Positions 24,425 to 33,246 of a DNA stretch of 47,001 bases are shown here, in pieces (within the stretch, counting starts at the first letter, position 1; each line of letters starts with the position of its first letter). Location: the NCBI GenBank assembly GCA_035391225.1, contig DAOPKN010000014.1, positions 1 through 47,001 of the forward strand. The letters are read 5' to 3'. The DNA is from DAOPKN01 sp035391225 (GTDB taxonomy: Bacteria; Thermotogota; Thermotogae; MWEM01). The position numbers and the translations under genes were made by a program. Below the pieces are notes generated by a model that saw nothing but the letters and a program-made list of their open reading frames with translations, was not told the DNA's origin and made no database searches.

Positions 24425-25056
24425 CAGCCCATCATAGTCCGAACCAGCGCAACCGCTTCGCTGGCGTCGGCCGAGTAGCCATCCGCGCCGATTTGCTGGG
24501 CGTACTCTTGGGTTAGGGGTGCGCCTCCCACAAGGATTTTCACGGATTCGCGCAATCCCTTTTGCTGCAATTCTGCGATCACCCGGGGAATATTCATCAT
24601 GGTGCTTGTGAGTAGTGCGGAGATGGCGACAAAATCTGGTTTTTCTTCTTGGACAGCCTTCGAAAAGCGTTCCGGGGATACGTCCACTCCCAAGTCCACG
24701 ATGTGCATCCCGGCTCCCTTGAGCATCATGCACAACAGGTTTTTGCCGATGTCATGCAGGTCCCCCTCGATGGTTCCCGCAACGATTTTGGCATTGCCCC
24801 GTTCTTTTTCCCGGGAAAGCAATGGTTCCAGGATGGCCATAGCCCCGTTCATGGCCTTTGCGGCGACGAGCACCTCCGGAACGAAGTATTCGCCTTCGGT
24901 AAAAAGCCTCCCTACCTCGTCCATTCCCGGGATCAATCCCTGGTTCAGGATCTCGTTGGGATCCATCCCATCTTGGAGCAATGATTGCGTCAATTCCTGG
25001 GCCTGCTTGGTGCGCATTTGGATGATGGATTCTTTCAGCTGCTGAATGGATTCCAT
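24424..25056 (-). CDS. Corrinoid (B12-binding) methyl-carrier protein
   Basis: A 210-residue protein with an N-terminal helical cap domain (1-88) and a B12-binding Rossmann domain with GDLHDIGKN (Asp99, His101, Gly104), SALLTST and VGGAP. This is the MtaC/MtbC/MtvC type that shuttles a methyl group between a substrate methyltransferase and a methyl acceptor. ATG 25056 has AAGGAGG upstream. It is the last gene of the rhamnose operon, directly after its probable activators. The partner methyltransferase is not adjacent; the two URO-D-family proteins on the other strand are the best candidates. Confidence 0.94.
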   Translation of the reverse strand: MESIQQLKESIIQMRTKQAQELTQSLLQDGMDPNEILNQGLIPGMDEVGRLFTEGEYFVPEVLVAAKAMNGAMAILEPLLSREKERGNAKIVAGTIEGDLHDIGKNLLCMMLKGAGMHIVDLGVDVSPERFSKAVQEEKPDFVAISALLTSTMMNIPRVIAELQQKGLRESVKILVGGAPLTQEYAQQIGADGYSADASEAVALVRTMMG

Positions 25057-25093
25057 GGCTGTTCCTCCTTGTCCGTTTCGTGGTGTTGGATGG

Positions 25094-25756
25094 TTACTCC
25101 ATGTCCCCGAACATATCGCAATGTGCGCGGCTGGGGCAGGATATGCAAAGGCTTTCTCCCCGTTTTCCCCGCTCCCCTTCCTGCAAAAGCCCGATGGCAA
25201 AAGAAGAGGATTTCAACGGGTGGATCATGAAAGACGCGTTGATGTGCAGGCCCCTTTTGCCGGCTTCCAGGAGGTGGAAAATGGTGTGCTGGGCTTGCAA
25301 GGGGATTCCTGGACAGCCAGGTGCCATGCGATGGCTGTACCATCCCCGGGGGGTCAGCGTTTCCTGGAACACGAAAAATGCTTTTCGTAGCATCATCGTC
25401 CCCGCATGGTCCAACAATAACCCGCGCATGGTTTCCCCGCGTTGAAACGCGCTCGTGGCCTCTTCTTCCAACTCGGGTCCAATCGTCAGGATACCCAAAA
25501 CCAGTTGGGCGAATCGGTGAAAAAAGGGGGGAACACTCCGCTCGGAAAACAGCGCTTCTACGGGAAAAAGGCCCTGTAGAAGCATTGCAGCGATACCCCT
25601 TTCGTGAATCCAGTCCAGGGCGCGCTGGGCATCGGAAAGCACTTCCGGGGGAAACGCCTTTTTGCGTTGGTTCCTCCCTTTTCCAAAGGCATCGAGGGTG
25701 CGTACCAGTTCTTCGGCGTGCATTTCTGGGAGTTCTCTCTTTTCTTGTGGCATCAT
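25094..25756 (-). CDS. MetH-activation-domain-like protein
   Basis: About 220 residues. The C-terminal two thirds resemble the reactivation domain of B12-dependent methionine synthase: LTPRGWYSHRMAPGCPGIPLQ, LLEAGKRGLHINASFMIHPLKSSSFAIGLL, and a C-terminal CISCPSRAHC. Stand-alone versions often accompany corrinoid methyltransferases and may help bind or reactivate the corrinoid protein. The ATG at 25756 overlaps the TGA of the RACo gene and has GGAGGT upstream. The four C-terminal cysteines could carry a cluster. Confidence 0.8.
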   Translation of the reverse strand: MMPQEKRELPEMHAEELVRTLDAFGKGRNQRKKAFPPEVLSDAQRALDWIHERGIAAMLLQGLFPVEALFSERSVPPFFHRFAQLVLGILTIGPELEEEATSAFQRGETMRGLLLDHAGTMMLRKAFFVFQETLTPRGWYSHRMAPGCPGIPLQAQHTIFHLLEAGKRGLHINASFMIHPLKSSSFAIGLLQEGERGKRGESLCISCPSRAHCDMFGDME

Positions 25757-27567
25757 ACTGTACCTCCTTCCAGCGAGAGGCATCGGAGGAAACGATCCTG
25801 GAAGCTGGGATCATGCTGCAATGCAACATGCTGCATCTTCGCCTTCATGTTTTCCACCCGCTTCGGGGAATAGGCGTCCACGAGGAAAAGGGCTACCCCG
25901 TTGCAACTGGCGCTGGCTGTCACGTGCACCCGTGAAGGGGAGAGGCGGGGGAGCAACCCCGTGGCCATGGCAGCTGGTACGTCCAGTTCGGATCCAAAAG
26001 AGCCCGCCAGGAACAGTCGGTCCAGTTCCCCCGGTTCTACCCCAGCCTTTTCCAGCAGTAGGTCGATGCCGGTGCGAATGGCGGCCTTGGCAAGCTGGAA
26101 CTGGCGAACGTCTTCCTGGCTCAAGAAAACCCGGGGTTGTCGCTGCAGCACCCAGTTCCGATTTCTTCCCGTGCCCTCCACCGCTGCGTTGGGAGAAAAT
26201 GCTCCCGAAGGAAGGATTTCCCCCCGTTCCAGTAGGTTTGCGACCAATGAAACCAATCCCGACCCGCAGATCCCGCGCAGCGGTTCACCGGCCACCGTGG
26301 AAAAAACCATTTGGTCGGATTCTCCCCTGTCCACGCCCGACAGGGCGCCGGGAATCGCGGGCATCCCGCACGCAAGCCCCATTCCTTCCAGCGCGGGTCC
26401 GGCTGCCGTGGAGCAGCACCAGGTTTTCCCCTTGGCTGCAAGAAGGATCTCCCCGTTCGTCCCGAGGTCAACCAGCAGGGTGGGTGAAGTCACTCGATCG
26501 AGGTTGCACCACAGCGACGACGCCAGGGCATCCGATCCCACGAACCCCGCAACCGAGGGAAGGAAGAACAGCGGTATGTCTCCCTCGAGGAAGGGAAACC
26601 CTGATTCGGTGGCGGAGGCGAGAATGCCTTGGGTAAGCGCGGGTGAAAAAGGCTTGGCGCCCAGGCGTTCGGGCGAAATCCCCCAGAAAAGGTGGTGCAT
26701 GCAACTGTTTCCCGCCAGTGCAACCGCACGAACGCTGGAAGCGGGGAAATTCCCTTTTTCCAGCAGGAAGCGGCCCAGCAACGCCAATGCCTCTCGGATT
26801 TCCGCCTGCAGTGTTTGAAGGCCCCCCGATTCCTTGCAAAACGCGATGCGCGAGATCACGTCTGCGCCGTGCACCCCCTGGGGGTTCAGCGAACGCGCTC
26901 GTGCAACCGTTTTCCCCGAGACATGCAAAAGCGCCCCAGAAAGAGTGGTGGTTCCAATGTCGAATGCCAACAGCAGGTCTTCTTGCCCTGGCGAAACGCC
27001 TTGTGAAACGTGCACCACCATTCCGTCAAGCGTGCAGGCGGTGAGGGGTAAGCTTTGCTGGTTCGCACCCCCCAGGAGGGATACAAGCTGTTTTGCCATT
27101 CCCAAGGCCCCGGGTACGGGAAAAACCTCGTGGGTACCGCATGCCCGGAGAAACGCGTCAAGGTCGGAAGGAGAGTTGTGGCTACGGGCAAAGTCGAAAG
27201 AGCGTTTCGCGACGCGGTACTGACGAATTCCCGCGCCGATTTCCACTGCGGCTTGTTCCGAGAAAGCGACGGGAGAAAAAGCAGTCGCGCACGTTGGCAG
27301 GGAAAGGAGCACGGCATCTCCCTGCAGCCGTGTTCGGCACGCCAGCCGGAACCCTTCGCGCAGCTTGTCCTCGCCCAACAATGCCCGTTCGCGCTCGCCG
27401 GGAGCAGACAGCTTTCCGTCCACACGGACCAGGCATTTTCCACAGGTTCCGTTGCCCCCACAGCTGCCTGGAAAAGGGAAACCGGCCGCAACCAGCGCAT
27501 CGAAAAGGGTTTGGCCCATCGAGCAATGGAATTCCTCGGTGGAAAAGGTGCTGCGGATCACGGGCAA
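25753..27567 (-). CDS. RACo: ATP-dependent reductive activator of corrinoid proteins
   Basis: A 604-residue protein. An N-terminal plant-type [2Fe-2S] ferredoxin domain has Cys36, Cys42, Cys45 and Cys77 (CGGNGTCGKC ... ACRTR). A linker/middle domain and an ASKHA ATPase (DUF4445) from about residue 195 follow, with FDIGTTTLSGALL, ALAGNSCMHH, LLVDLGTNGEILL, ICGSGLVSL and FLAGSFGSELD. RACo reduces inactive Co(II) to Co(I) corrinoid at the expense of ATP. TTG at 27567 is preferred because AAGGGG is nine bases upstream. The gene overlaps its upstream neighbour by 10 bases and its downstream one by 4. Confidence 0.94.
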   Translation of the reverse strand: MPVIRSTFSTEEFHCSMGQTLFDALVAAGFPFPGSCGGNGTCGKCLVRVDGKLSAPGERERALLGEDKLREGFRLACRTRLQGDAVLLSLPTCATAFSPVAFSEQAAVEIGAGIRQYRVAKRSFDFARSHNSPSDLDAFLRACGTHEVFPVPGALGMAKQLVSLLGGANQQSLPLTACTLDGMVVHVSQGVSPGQEDLLLAFDIGTTTLSGALLHVSGKTVARARSLNPQGVHGADVISRIAFCKESGGLQTLQAEIREALALLGRFLLEKGNFPASSVRAVALAGNSCMHHLFWGISPERLGAKPFSPALTQGILASATESGFPFLEGDIPLFFLPSVAGFVGSDALASSLWCNLDRVTSPTLLVDLGTNGEILLAAKGKTWCCSTAAGPALEGMGLACGMPAIPGALSGVDRGESDQMVFSTVAGEPLRGICGSGLVSLVANLLERGEILPSGAFSPNAAVEGTGRNRNWVLQRQPRVFLSQEDVRQFQLAKAAIRTGIDLLLEKAGVEPGELDRLFLAGSFGSELDVPAAMATGLLPRLSPSRVHVTASASCNGVALFLVDAYSPKRVENMKAKMQHVALQHDPSFQDRFLRCLSLEGGTV

Positions 27568-29714
27568 GGGGCTTCGCCCCTTTCGCTGGAAGGATGATCC
27601 CCGTTGAAAAAACGGATAGCAAAGGATGCAACCCTTTGCCGGAAGTCGTCGGAAGCCTCTTCCGGGAACTCGAGGTGAAGTTCCCCCTCCTGGATTCGAA
27701 TCCAGGGTACCCAGCCGTTTTGCCAGTCGGCGAGGGGCAGCAAGGGGAAGCGTCCGGGGTGCGCCATGCCCACGGAAATGCGTTTTTCAAGGAACGAAAC
27801 GCCCATTCCAGGATACGCCAGAAGCATTCCCAGCGTGTTCGCCGAACGGGGGTACATGTCCCCGCGGAAATCGGGGCGGAAACGGTAGTGCCCCGCGGGT
27901 TCGTTCCGAAGGTAGCATCCCACCATGTCCCTCCATACCCCCATGGAAGGCCACATCGAGTACGATTCACGTGAAAGCGCAAGGTCCGTTTCCAGGCGCT
28001 TCCGGCACAGGGGGACTTGTTGGCCGCAGAAGAACAGGTACGCCATTCCATTCGTGGTGAGGGGGCTCGAGGCATCCCATCCCTGGGGTTGGCGTGCGGA
28101 AAGCGTGACCACGTAGTGGTCCTCCTTCCATGCACGGGTTTCAATGGTGTGGAATGCTTTTTGGGCGAACGCGCGGAAGCGTTGGTATCGTTCCGGGGGT
28201 TCGCCGGTGCTTTGCAGCATCCTGGAGAGGAAATCTAGCGCGGTTGCTGCCTTGATTCCCAGGAACACCTGGTCCTCCATGTCGCGGTACAGCGATTCGA
28301 AGCAGTCCAGCGTGTTGTTTGTGCCCGTGTCGGGAAGGCCGTTTCCCGAAAGGTCGGAGCCCAAGATGAAATCGCCCAGCGCGATGCAGAGCTCTTTTTG
28401 GTTCTCGAACGGTTCCCGGTTTCCCGTGAAGTGGGCGTACAAGGCGTGCAGCAAGAGGAAATTGGCGTTTTCTTCCACGGGCATGGGCCCCAGGATGTAC
28501 ACCTGTTCGTCGATTTCGAACCCCCCGCCGATGTCGTGCGGCATGATGCACACATCCGGTCCGAACGAAAAGGGGCGTTCGCGGTTTCCCTTTTCGTACG
28601 TTTGTGCCCAGAGATCCAGTTGGTCCCGGATCAACTGGGGCCAAAAGAGCGCGTAGAAGGGGGCGAGGTTGTACTCCACGTCGATGGTGGAAAAGTAACC
28701 CGTTCCTCCCTCGTAGCAAGTGTAAAAGTCCCTGCCGTCTGGATGGTGGAGGTACCAGGTGGCTCCTTGGTAGATGTGGAAGTTCCAGCAGATGAAATCC
28801 TGGATCCGTTGGGGGATATCGGCTTGCAGCAATAGGCTATCAAACAAATCGCTCTTCTGAAGGATGGAAGCCTTGTTTTGCACGGCGTACTCCACGACTT
28901 CCCCCACGTTGGCAAAACGCTGCTGGTAGGAAAAATCGCAGGGTGTGCCGTGCACGCGAACGATTCCCCGTTCCAGGAGGAAGCTGGCCAGGATGAAAAG
29001 CACGCGTCTCTCCTCTCCGGGTTGCAATTGGAAAGGAATGGCATCCATATCCCAGAATGCCGACCCGCTGGAAAGCGTTTTGCGCTGCATTTCCGCGTCT
29101 GGGCAAAACAGCGCAAGGTCATAGCGCAACAGCTTGCCCGGCTTGAATTCCGGTCCACGAAAGGAGGCGGCGATGTCCACGGTTTGAACCAGGGTGTCTT
29201 TGCCCATGCGTCGGGTTTGCGTGAGCTTTTCCAATCCCCCGTATATCCAGCCTTCCCGGGTATGGTGCGAGGGGTTTTTCACGCACGCTTCCAGGTAGAA
29301 GAACGGGGCCGTCGAGAGTACCTCGTCCCGTGGAAAGAAGGGGGAAACCCATCGAAAGGAGATTTCCAGCCCCATGTGCTCCTCGTTGCTGGTTGCGGTG
29401 AGGCTGTTCATGGTGCGGGAAATCCGGAAATCCTGGATGGTTTTTTCCGGACGGTTAAAGGGTGCGGGGTATCCCACTGGGAAGCCCCATCGTTGGTTCT
29501 CGCATTCCACGCCCAGGTACAGCGGAACCGAGGTGTTTTGGGGTCCCATTCCCACCATTCGCACCCCTCCACTTCGCAGCGAAGGGTGGAACTGCACGGA
29601 AAAATGCGAACCAAAACGGGAGATGTACTCGTCTTCGAAGGCTTCGCGTTCCAGCGGATCGGCCTGGAAGGAGAGATTCTTCTTCCTTGCCTGGTTTTGG
29701 TCGGTTTCGCTCAT
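27558..29714 (-). CDS. DUF4965/GtaA-like (alpha/alpha)6-barrel protein, probable glycoside hydrolase
   Basis: A 718-residue protein with no signal peptide. An N-terminal beta-sandwich region (to about 300) precedes a helical barrel with YEGGTGYFSTIDVEYNLAPFYALFWP, MPHDIGGGF, MPVEENANFLLL and GLPDTGTNNTLDCFESLYRDMEDQVFLGIKAA (each quoted in part from a continuous core). That order matches DUF4965/glutaminase-A-like and related inverting glycosidase barrels. ATG 29714 has CTGGAGG upstream. Lying between rhamnulokinase and RACo, it most likely cleaves a sugar or amide bond in the same substrate, but the bond is unknown. Confidence 0.62.
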   Translation of the reverse strand: MSETDQNQARKKNLSFQADPLEREAFEDEYISRFGSHFSVQFHPSLRSGGVRMVGMGPQNTSVPLYLGVECENQRWGFPVGYPAPFNRPEKTIQDFRISRTMNSLTATSNEEHMGLEISFRWVSPFFPRDEVLSTAPFFYLEACVKNPSHHTREGWIYGGLEKLTQTRRMGKDTLVQTVDIAASFRGPEFKPGKLLRYDLALFCPDAEMQRKTLSSGSAFWDMDAIPFQLQPGEERRVLFILASFLLERGIVRVHGTPCDFSYQQRFANVGEVVEYAVQNKASILQKSDLFDSLLLQADIPQRIQDFICWNFHIYQGATWYLHHPDGRDFYTCYEGGTGYFSTIDVEYNLAPFYALFWPQLIRDQLDLWAQTYEKGNRERPFSFGPDVCIMPHDIGGGFEIDEQVYILGPMPVEENANFLLLHALYAHFTGNREPFENQKELCIALGDFILGSDLSGNGLPDTGTNNTLDCFESLYRDMEDQVFLGIKAATALDFLSRMLQSTGEPPERYQRFRAFAQKAFHTIETRAWKEDHYVVTLSARQPQGWDASSPLTTNGMAYLFFCGQQVPLCRKRLETDLALSRESYSMWPSMGVWRDMVGCYLRNEPAGHYRFRPDFRGDMYPRSANTLGMLLAYPGMGVSFLEKRISVGMAHPGRFPLLPLADWQNGWVPWIRIQEGELHLEFPEEASDDFRQRVASFAIRFFNGDHPSSERGEAPCP

Positions 29715-29802
29715 GGTTGTATCCTCCAGGGGATGGCCCCTTTTTTTGGAAAGAGGGGAAAAGTGTCTCCAGAGTAACTGACGGAGAATGGTACGGTGAA
29801 CT

Positions 29803-31224
29803 TCAGTGCAACCCTTCCCGTTCCTCTTTCCCCGCGGGGTGGTACGTGGAAAACGGAAAGGCCGCTCGAAGGAAGGCCCGAGCATCCGAAAGGCTCTCGA
29901 ACCTTCCGTCGGCTATGGACTGGCAAAGAAGGTTTCCCACGGACGTAGCCTCCACGGGTCCGGCAATCACGGTATGGTGGCAAAAGTCCGCGACACGTTG
30001 GCAAAGGAAAGAATCCTGGGTTCCTCCACCCACCATTCGAATAACCTGCACGGGCCTTTGGGTGATCTGCTCCAGCTGGTGGAACGCGGTGGCTATGGCA
30101 CGTGCAATGCTTTCGATAACAAGGCGAGACACTTCCCCGGGGGAGCGTGGAAGCTTGTGGAACCCCGTTTTTTCACACAGTGCCTGAAGCGCCGCGACCA
30201 TGCTCGTCGGGTTTTCCAGCGAAGGATCATTCACGTCCACGAATCGCTCGGGCGCACAAGCTTGCCTGGCAAGGCGCGAAAGGCGGGAAAAATCGAGATC
30301 GGGTTCGTCCTTTTTCCATTCCTGTAGCGAACGCTGGATCAACCAGAGTCCGGGAATGTTTTTGAGCAGGCGAAAGCCACCGTCCACCCTGCCTTCCAGC
30401 GAAAAGTTCCACTCGCGCATCCTCGGGTCAGTGGGAAGGGAATCCACCTCTACACCAACCAGGCACCAGGTTCCGGTACTGACGATTCCCTCACTCGAGC
30501 CGCTGACGGGTGTTCCCGCAAAAGCGCTCGCGGTATCGTGCGAACCCACGTGCACCAGCGGAAGCGAGAGGATCTCCCCCATACGTTTTCCGGGGAACGC
30601 GATCGGTGCAAAAAACGGGGGAAATCCCAACTCCCGGATGAGTTCTTCCGACCAACTTTTTTCGGTTGCATCCATGAGCCCAGTGGTCGAAGCGATCGTG
30701 AACTCGCAGCCCACCGGGCCTCCCAGCAGGTAACCCACGAGTTGGGGCATCATCAGGAGGGATCGGGCACGCGCAAAGAGTTCCGGGAACTGTTCTTCAA
30801 ACGCTACCAACTGGAAAACGGTGTTGATCGGAAGCAAATGGTTCCGGGTCACCTCGAACAGGCGATGTTCCGGAACGCGTTCCAGGGCCCTTTCCATGGA
30901 GGCCCGGAAAAACCAATTTCGATAGCACAGCGGGGGGCACAACAATGCACCTTCCCGCCCCAGTAACCCGAAGTCTACCCCCCAGGTGTCGATCCCGATC
31001 GAGCGAAGGCTGGGACAGTGTTCCTTGGCCTGGCGAACGGCGATTCGAACCTGCTGCACAAGGTGGTGGATGTCCCAGTAAAAGACCCCTTCCCTTTGCA
31101 CGGGGGCATTGGCGAAGCGGTGCACCGTTTGCAGTTCGATTCCAGTTTGTTTCACCCTGCCAAGGCAAGCCTTTCCACCCGAAGCGCCCAGGTCGATAGC
31201 GAGGTAGTCGTGGGAAGGGTGCAT
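29803..31224 (-). CDS. rhaB: Rhamnulokinase (FGGY family)
   Basis: A 473-residue sugar kinase phosphorylating L-rhamnulose. It has the N-terminal phosphate loop DLGASGGKACLG, SIGIDTWGVDFGLL, RNHLLPINTVFQL, the second-domain HVGSHDTASAF and GIVSTGTWCLVG, and the late VIRMVGGGTQDSFLCQRVAD. RNHLLPINTVFQL and DTWGVDFGL are characteristic of RhaB rather than xylulo- or glycerokinase. It starts four bases after rhaI. Confidence 0.93.
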   Translation of the reverse strand: MHPSHDYLAIDLGASGGKACLGRVKQTGIELQTVHRFANAPVQREGVFYWDIHHLVQQVRIAVRQAKEHCPSLRSIGIDTWGVDFGLLGREGALLCPPLCYRNWFFRASMERALERVPEHRLFEVTRNHLLPINTVFQLVAFEEQFPELFARARSLLMMPQLVGYLLGGPVGCEFTIASTTGLMDATEKSWSEELIRELGFPPFFAPIAFPGKRMGEILSLPLVHVGSHDTASAFAGTPVSGSSEGIVSTGTWCLVGVEVDSLPTDPRMREWNFSLEGRVDGGFRLLKNIPGLWLIQRSLQEWKKDEPDLDFSRLSRLARQACAPERFVDVNDPSLENPTSMVAALQALCEKTGFHKLPRSPGEVSRLVIESIARAIATAFHQLEQITQRPVQVIRMVGGGTQDSFLCQRVADFCHHTVIAGPVEATSVGNLLCQSIADGRFESLSDARAFLRAAFPFSTYHPAGKEEREGLH

Positions 31225-31227
31225 GCC

Positions 31228-32382
31228 CTACCCCCTTTGGGAAATGGCCAGCGCTTCCAGGCCGCTTTTCGCAAATTCTTCCAGTGGGTTCGCGGCAAGC
31301 CCCCGTTCCGAACGCATGTGTAGCAGGTAGGGGTTCACGTCTGCCTCGAACGCCTGCTTGAGAACTTCTTCCGCTCCGATGGCATCCTGGCGTTGCCGGG
31401 CGCTTTCAAGCTCCTCCTTGTTTACCAGCAACGCTTTCACGAAGGTTTTTTGCAGGTTGACCACCGATTGGATGGTGGCTTTGACCTTGGATTTGACGTT
31501 GTGGCTCTGGTCCAGCACGAGGGACACCTGCGGTGAAGCTGCCGGGTCTTCGGGTTGGCCCAGATCGAAGAAGCGGGTGAGCTCCACGAAGATGAGGAAG
31601 AGCTCGTAGGGGTTGAGCGAACCCACGGTGAGGTCGTCGTCCGCGTACTTCCGGGAATTGAAGTGGAAACCCCCCAACTTCCCTTCCGCCGAAACCAGGT
31701 CCACGATGTACTCGATGTTGGTTCCCTGGGGATGATGACCAAGGTCCACCAAGACCTTGGCCTTGGGTCCGAGCTTACTGGCAGCGAGGAGAGCGGTTCC
31801 CCAATCGGAAAGAACGGTGTGGTAGAAAGCGGGTTCGAAGAACTTGTACTCGAGTAGGAGGAGGGCATCCTCTGGAAGCGAGGGAACCACGTGTTGCAGT
31901 GATTCCAAAAGGGTTTCGAAGGCCCGCAACATGTCGCTCTGCCCGGGGTAATTGCTTCCGTCTGGCAACCAAAGCGAAAGGGTCTTGGAGCCGGTTTGCT
32001 TCATGATGTCGATGCATTCCAGGCAATGGTCGATGGCCCGCTGGCGCACACCGCGATCCACGTTCGACAGCGAGCCAAAGCGAAAAGCCTGGTCGCCGAA
32101 GAGGTTGGGATTCACCGCGCCAACCCGTAACCCCTGGCTCTCCACCTGCTGGCGGAGGGCAGCGAAGTCATCCACCCTGTCCCAGGGGATGTGTATGGCC
32201 AGTGAAGAGACCCCGCCCGTAAGGCGCGCAACCGTTGCAGCGTCTTCGATCTTTTCGTGGATATCACGGGCTTCGCCCGGAACGTGAAAGGTACCAAACC
32301 GGGTTCCCGAAGCTCCGAACCCCCATGAGGGTACTTCAACCCGGAATCGGGAAAGGTGATCCGTAATCTCGGAACGTTCCAT
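31228..32382 (-). CDS. rhaI: L-rhamnose isomerase, RhaI type
   Basis: A 384-residue metal-dependent TIM-barrel isomerase converting L-rhamnose to L-rhamnulose. It is of the Pseudomonas stutzeri/Thermotoga type, not the E. coli RhaA type. Seen: LWLPDGSNYPGQ, LLLEYKFFEPAFY, VLVDLGHHPQGTNIEYI, GGFHFNSRKYADDDLTVGS and VSLVLDQSHNVKSK. The Glu, Asp and His of these segments are the metal ligands of the family. A good ribosome site (AGGAGG) precedes ATG 32382, 16 bases after the aldolase stop. Confidence 0.93.
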   Translation of the reverse strand: MERSEITDHLSRFRVEVPSWGFGASGTRFGTFHVPGEARDIHEKIEDAATVARLTGGVSSLAIHIPWDRVDDFAALRQQVESQGLRVGAVNPNLFGDQAFRFGSLSNVDRGVRQRAIDHCLECIDIMKQTGSKTLSLWLPDGSNYPGQSDMLRAFETLLESLQHVVPSLPEDALLLLEYKFFEPAFYHTVLSDWGTALLAASKLGPKAKVLVDLGHHPQGTNIEYIVDLVSAEGKLGGFHFNSRKYADDDLTVGSLNPYELFLIFVELTRFFDLGQPEDPAASPQVSLVLDQSHNVKSKVKATIQSVVNLQKTFVKALLVNKEELESARQRQDAIGAEEVLKQAFEADVNPYLLHMRSERGLAANPLEEFAKSGLEALAISQRG

Positions 32383-32398
32383 GGTGCATTCCTCCTTG

Positions 32399-33058
32399 CT
32401 ACTTGACCCACTCGTGGGGCCGGTAGTGCTCCATTTTTTTGCCGTGCACGAACTCTAAGAATTCCACAACCTGGCTGGTGGGAATCTCGTGGTTTCCTGG
32501 TGTGGCGCCCGAAAGAAGGGCGATCTGCGCGAGAAACTCGAGGGTCTCCAACCGGGCGTACGCTTCCTCGATACTCTTCCCCACGACGGTCACCCCGTGG
32601 TTTTGCAACACGAACACCCGGGCACCCCTTTGCAACCCCTCGGAAAAAACGCGGGCGAATGCATCGGTTCCCGGCATCCGGTAGGGGAGGTAGGCGATGG
32701 GTGCAAGTGTGAGGGCCGTTTCGGGAAGAGCGTTCACCGGGAAAGGTTGCTGCATTACGGCAAGGGCAGTGGCATGAACGGGATGCGCGTGGAAAACGGC
32801 CCCCGCATCCGCGCACTGGCCGTAAATGTTCAGGTGCATTCGGTACTCGGAAGAAGGTTCCCGGAGACCCGAAACTTTTTCCCCCTCGAGTGAAAGGGTG
32901 ACGATATCTTCGGGCACGAGGAAGTGCTTGATGACCGTGGTTGGGGTGATGAGCACTTTTCCTCCAGCACGGAGGCTCATGTTTCCCCCGGTGCTTTCCG
33001 TTAGTTTTCGATCCCACGCGAGCTTGGAGTACAGCACAAGTTTCTCTTTTTCGTTCAT
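32399..33058 (-). CDS. Class II aldolase, probable rhamnulose-1-phosphate aldolase
   Basis: A 219-residue zinc aldolase of the AraD/FucA superfamily: GNMSLRAGGKVLITPT (phosphate site), FHAHPVHATALAV and LQNHGVTVVG give the metal histidines. In a rhaI-rhaB operon the likely reaction is cleavage of L-rhamnulose-1-phosphate to dihydroxyacetone phosphate and lactaldehyde. ATG 33058 is fixed by GGGAGGT. It is the first gene of the seven-gene leftward operon, so its promoter region controls rhamnose and corrinoid genes together. Confidence 0.88.
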   Translation of the reverse strand: MNEKEKLVLYSKLAWDRKLTESTGGNMSLRAGGKVLITPTTVIKHFLVPEDIVTLSLEGEKVSGLREPSSEYRMHLNIYGQCADAGAVFHAHPVHATALAVMQQPFPVNALPETALTLAPIAYLPYRMPGTDAFARVFSEGLQRGARVFVLQNHGVTVVGKSIEEAYARLETLEFLAQIALLSGATPGNHEIPTSQVVEFLEFVHGKKMEHYRPHEWVK

Positions 33059-33140
33059 CACGACCTCCCGTTCCTTTCGTTTGCACAAGCCGTTCTCCAT
33101 CCCAATCGGGGAACAGCCCATTTGCTTTTGCTGACAGGAA

Positions 33141-33168
33141 ATGATACAATAATCGCGGAATTTGCCAA
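33141..33168 (-). promoter_or_regulatory. Promoter of the leftward rhamnose/corrinoid operon
   Basis: Minus strand -35 TTGGCA (33168-33163), 16 bases, -10 TATCAT (33146-33141). The -35 coincides with the first TTTGCCAAT repeat, so a protein bound there would block RNA polymerase. Confidence 0.6.
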
Positions 33169-33191
33169 TTTTTTTGATTAGTTTTGCCAAT
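33161..33191 (+). repeat. Direct repeat TTTGCCAAT in the divergent promoter region
   Basis: TTTGCCAAT occurs at 33161-33169 and 33183-33191, 22 bases (about two helical turns) apart, between the divergent promoters. Paired direct repeats are typical DeoR-family operators, and a DeoR gene is encoded 1.2 kb to the right. This is an inferred operator. Confidence 0.55.
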
Positions 33192-33202
33192 GATTATATC
33201 AT
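33174..33202 (+). promoter_or_regulatory. Promoter of the rightward URO-D/DeoR unit
   Basis: -35 TTGATT (33174-33179), 17 bases, -10 TATCAT (33197-33202), 45 bases before the chosen GTG start. The second TTTGCCAAT repeat lies between the two elements. Confidence 0.6.
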
Positions 33203-33246
33203 ACTTTTCTCAGAAAATAATCATTCTTTGGAGAGGTGGAATTTCC

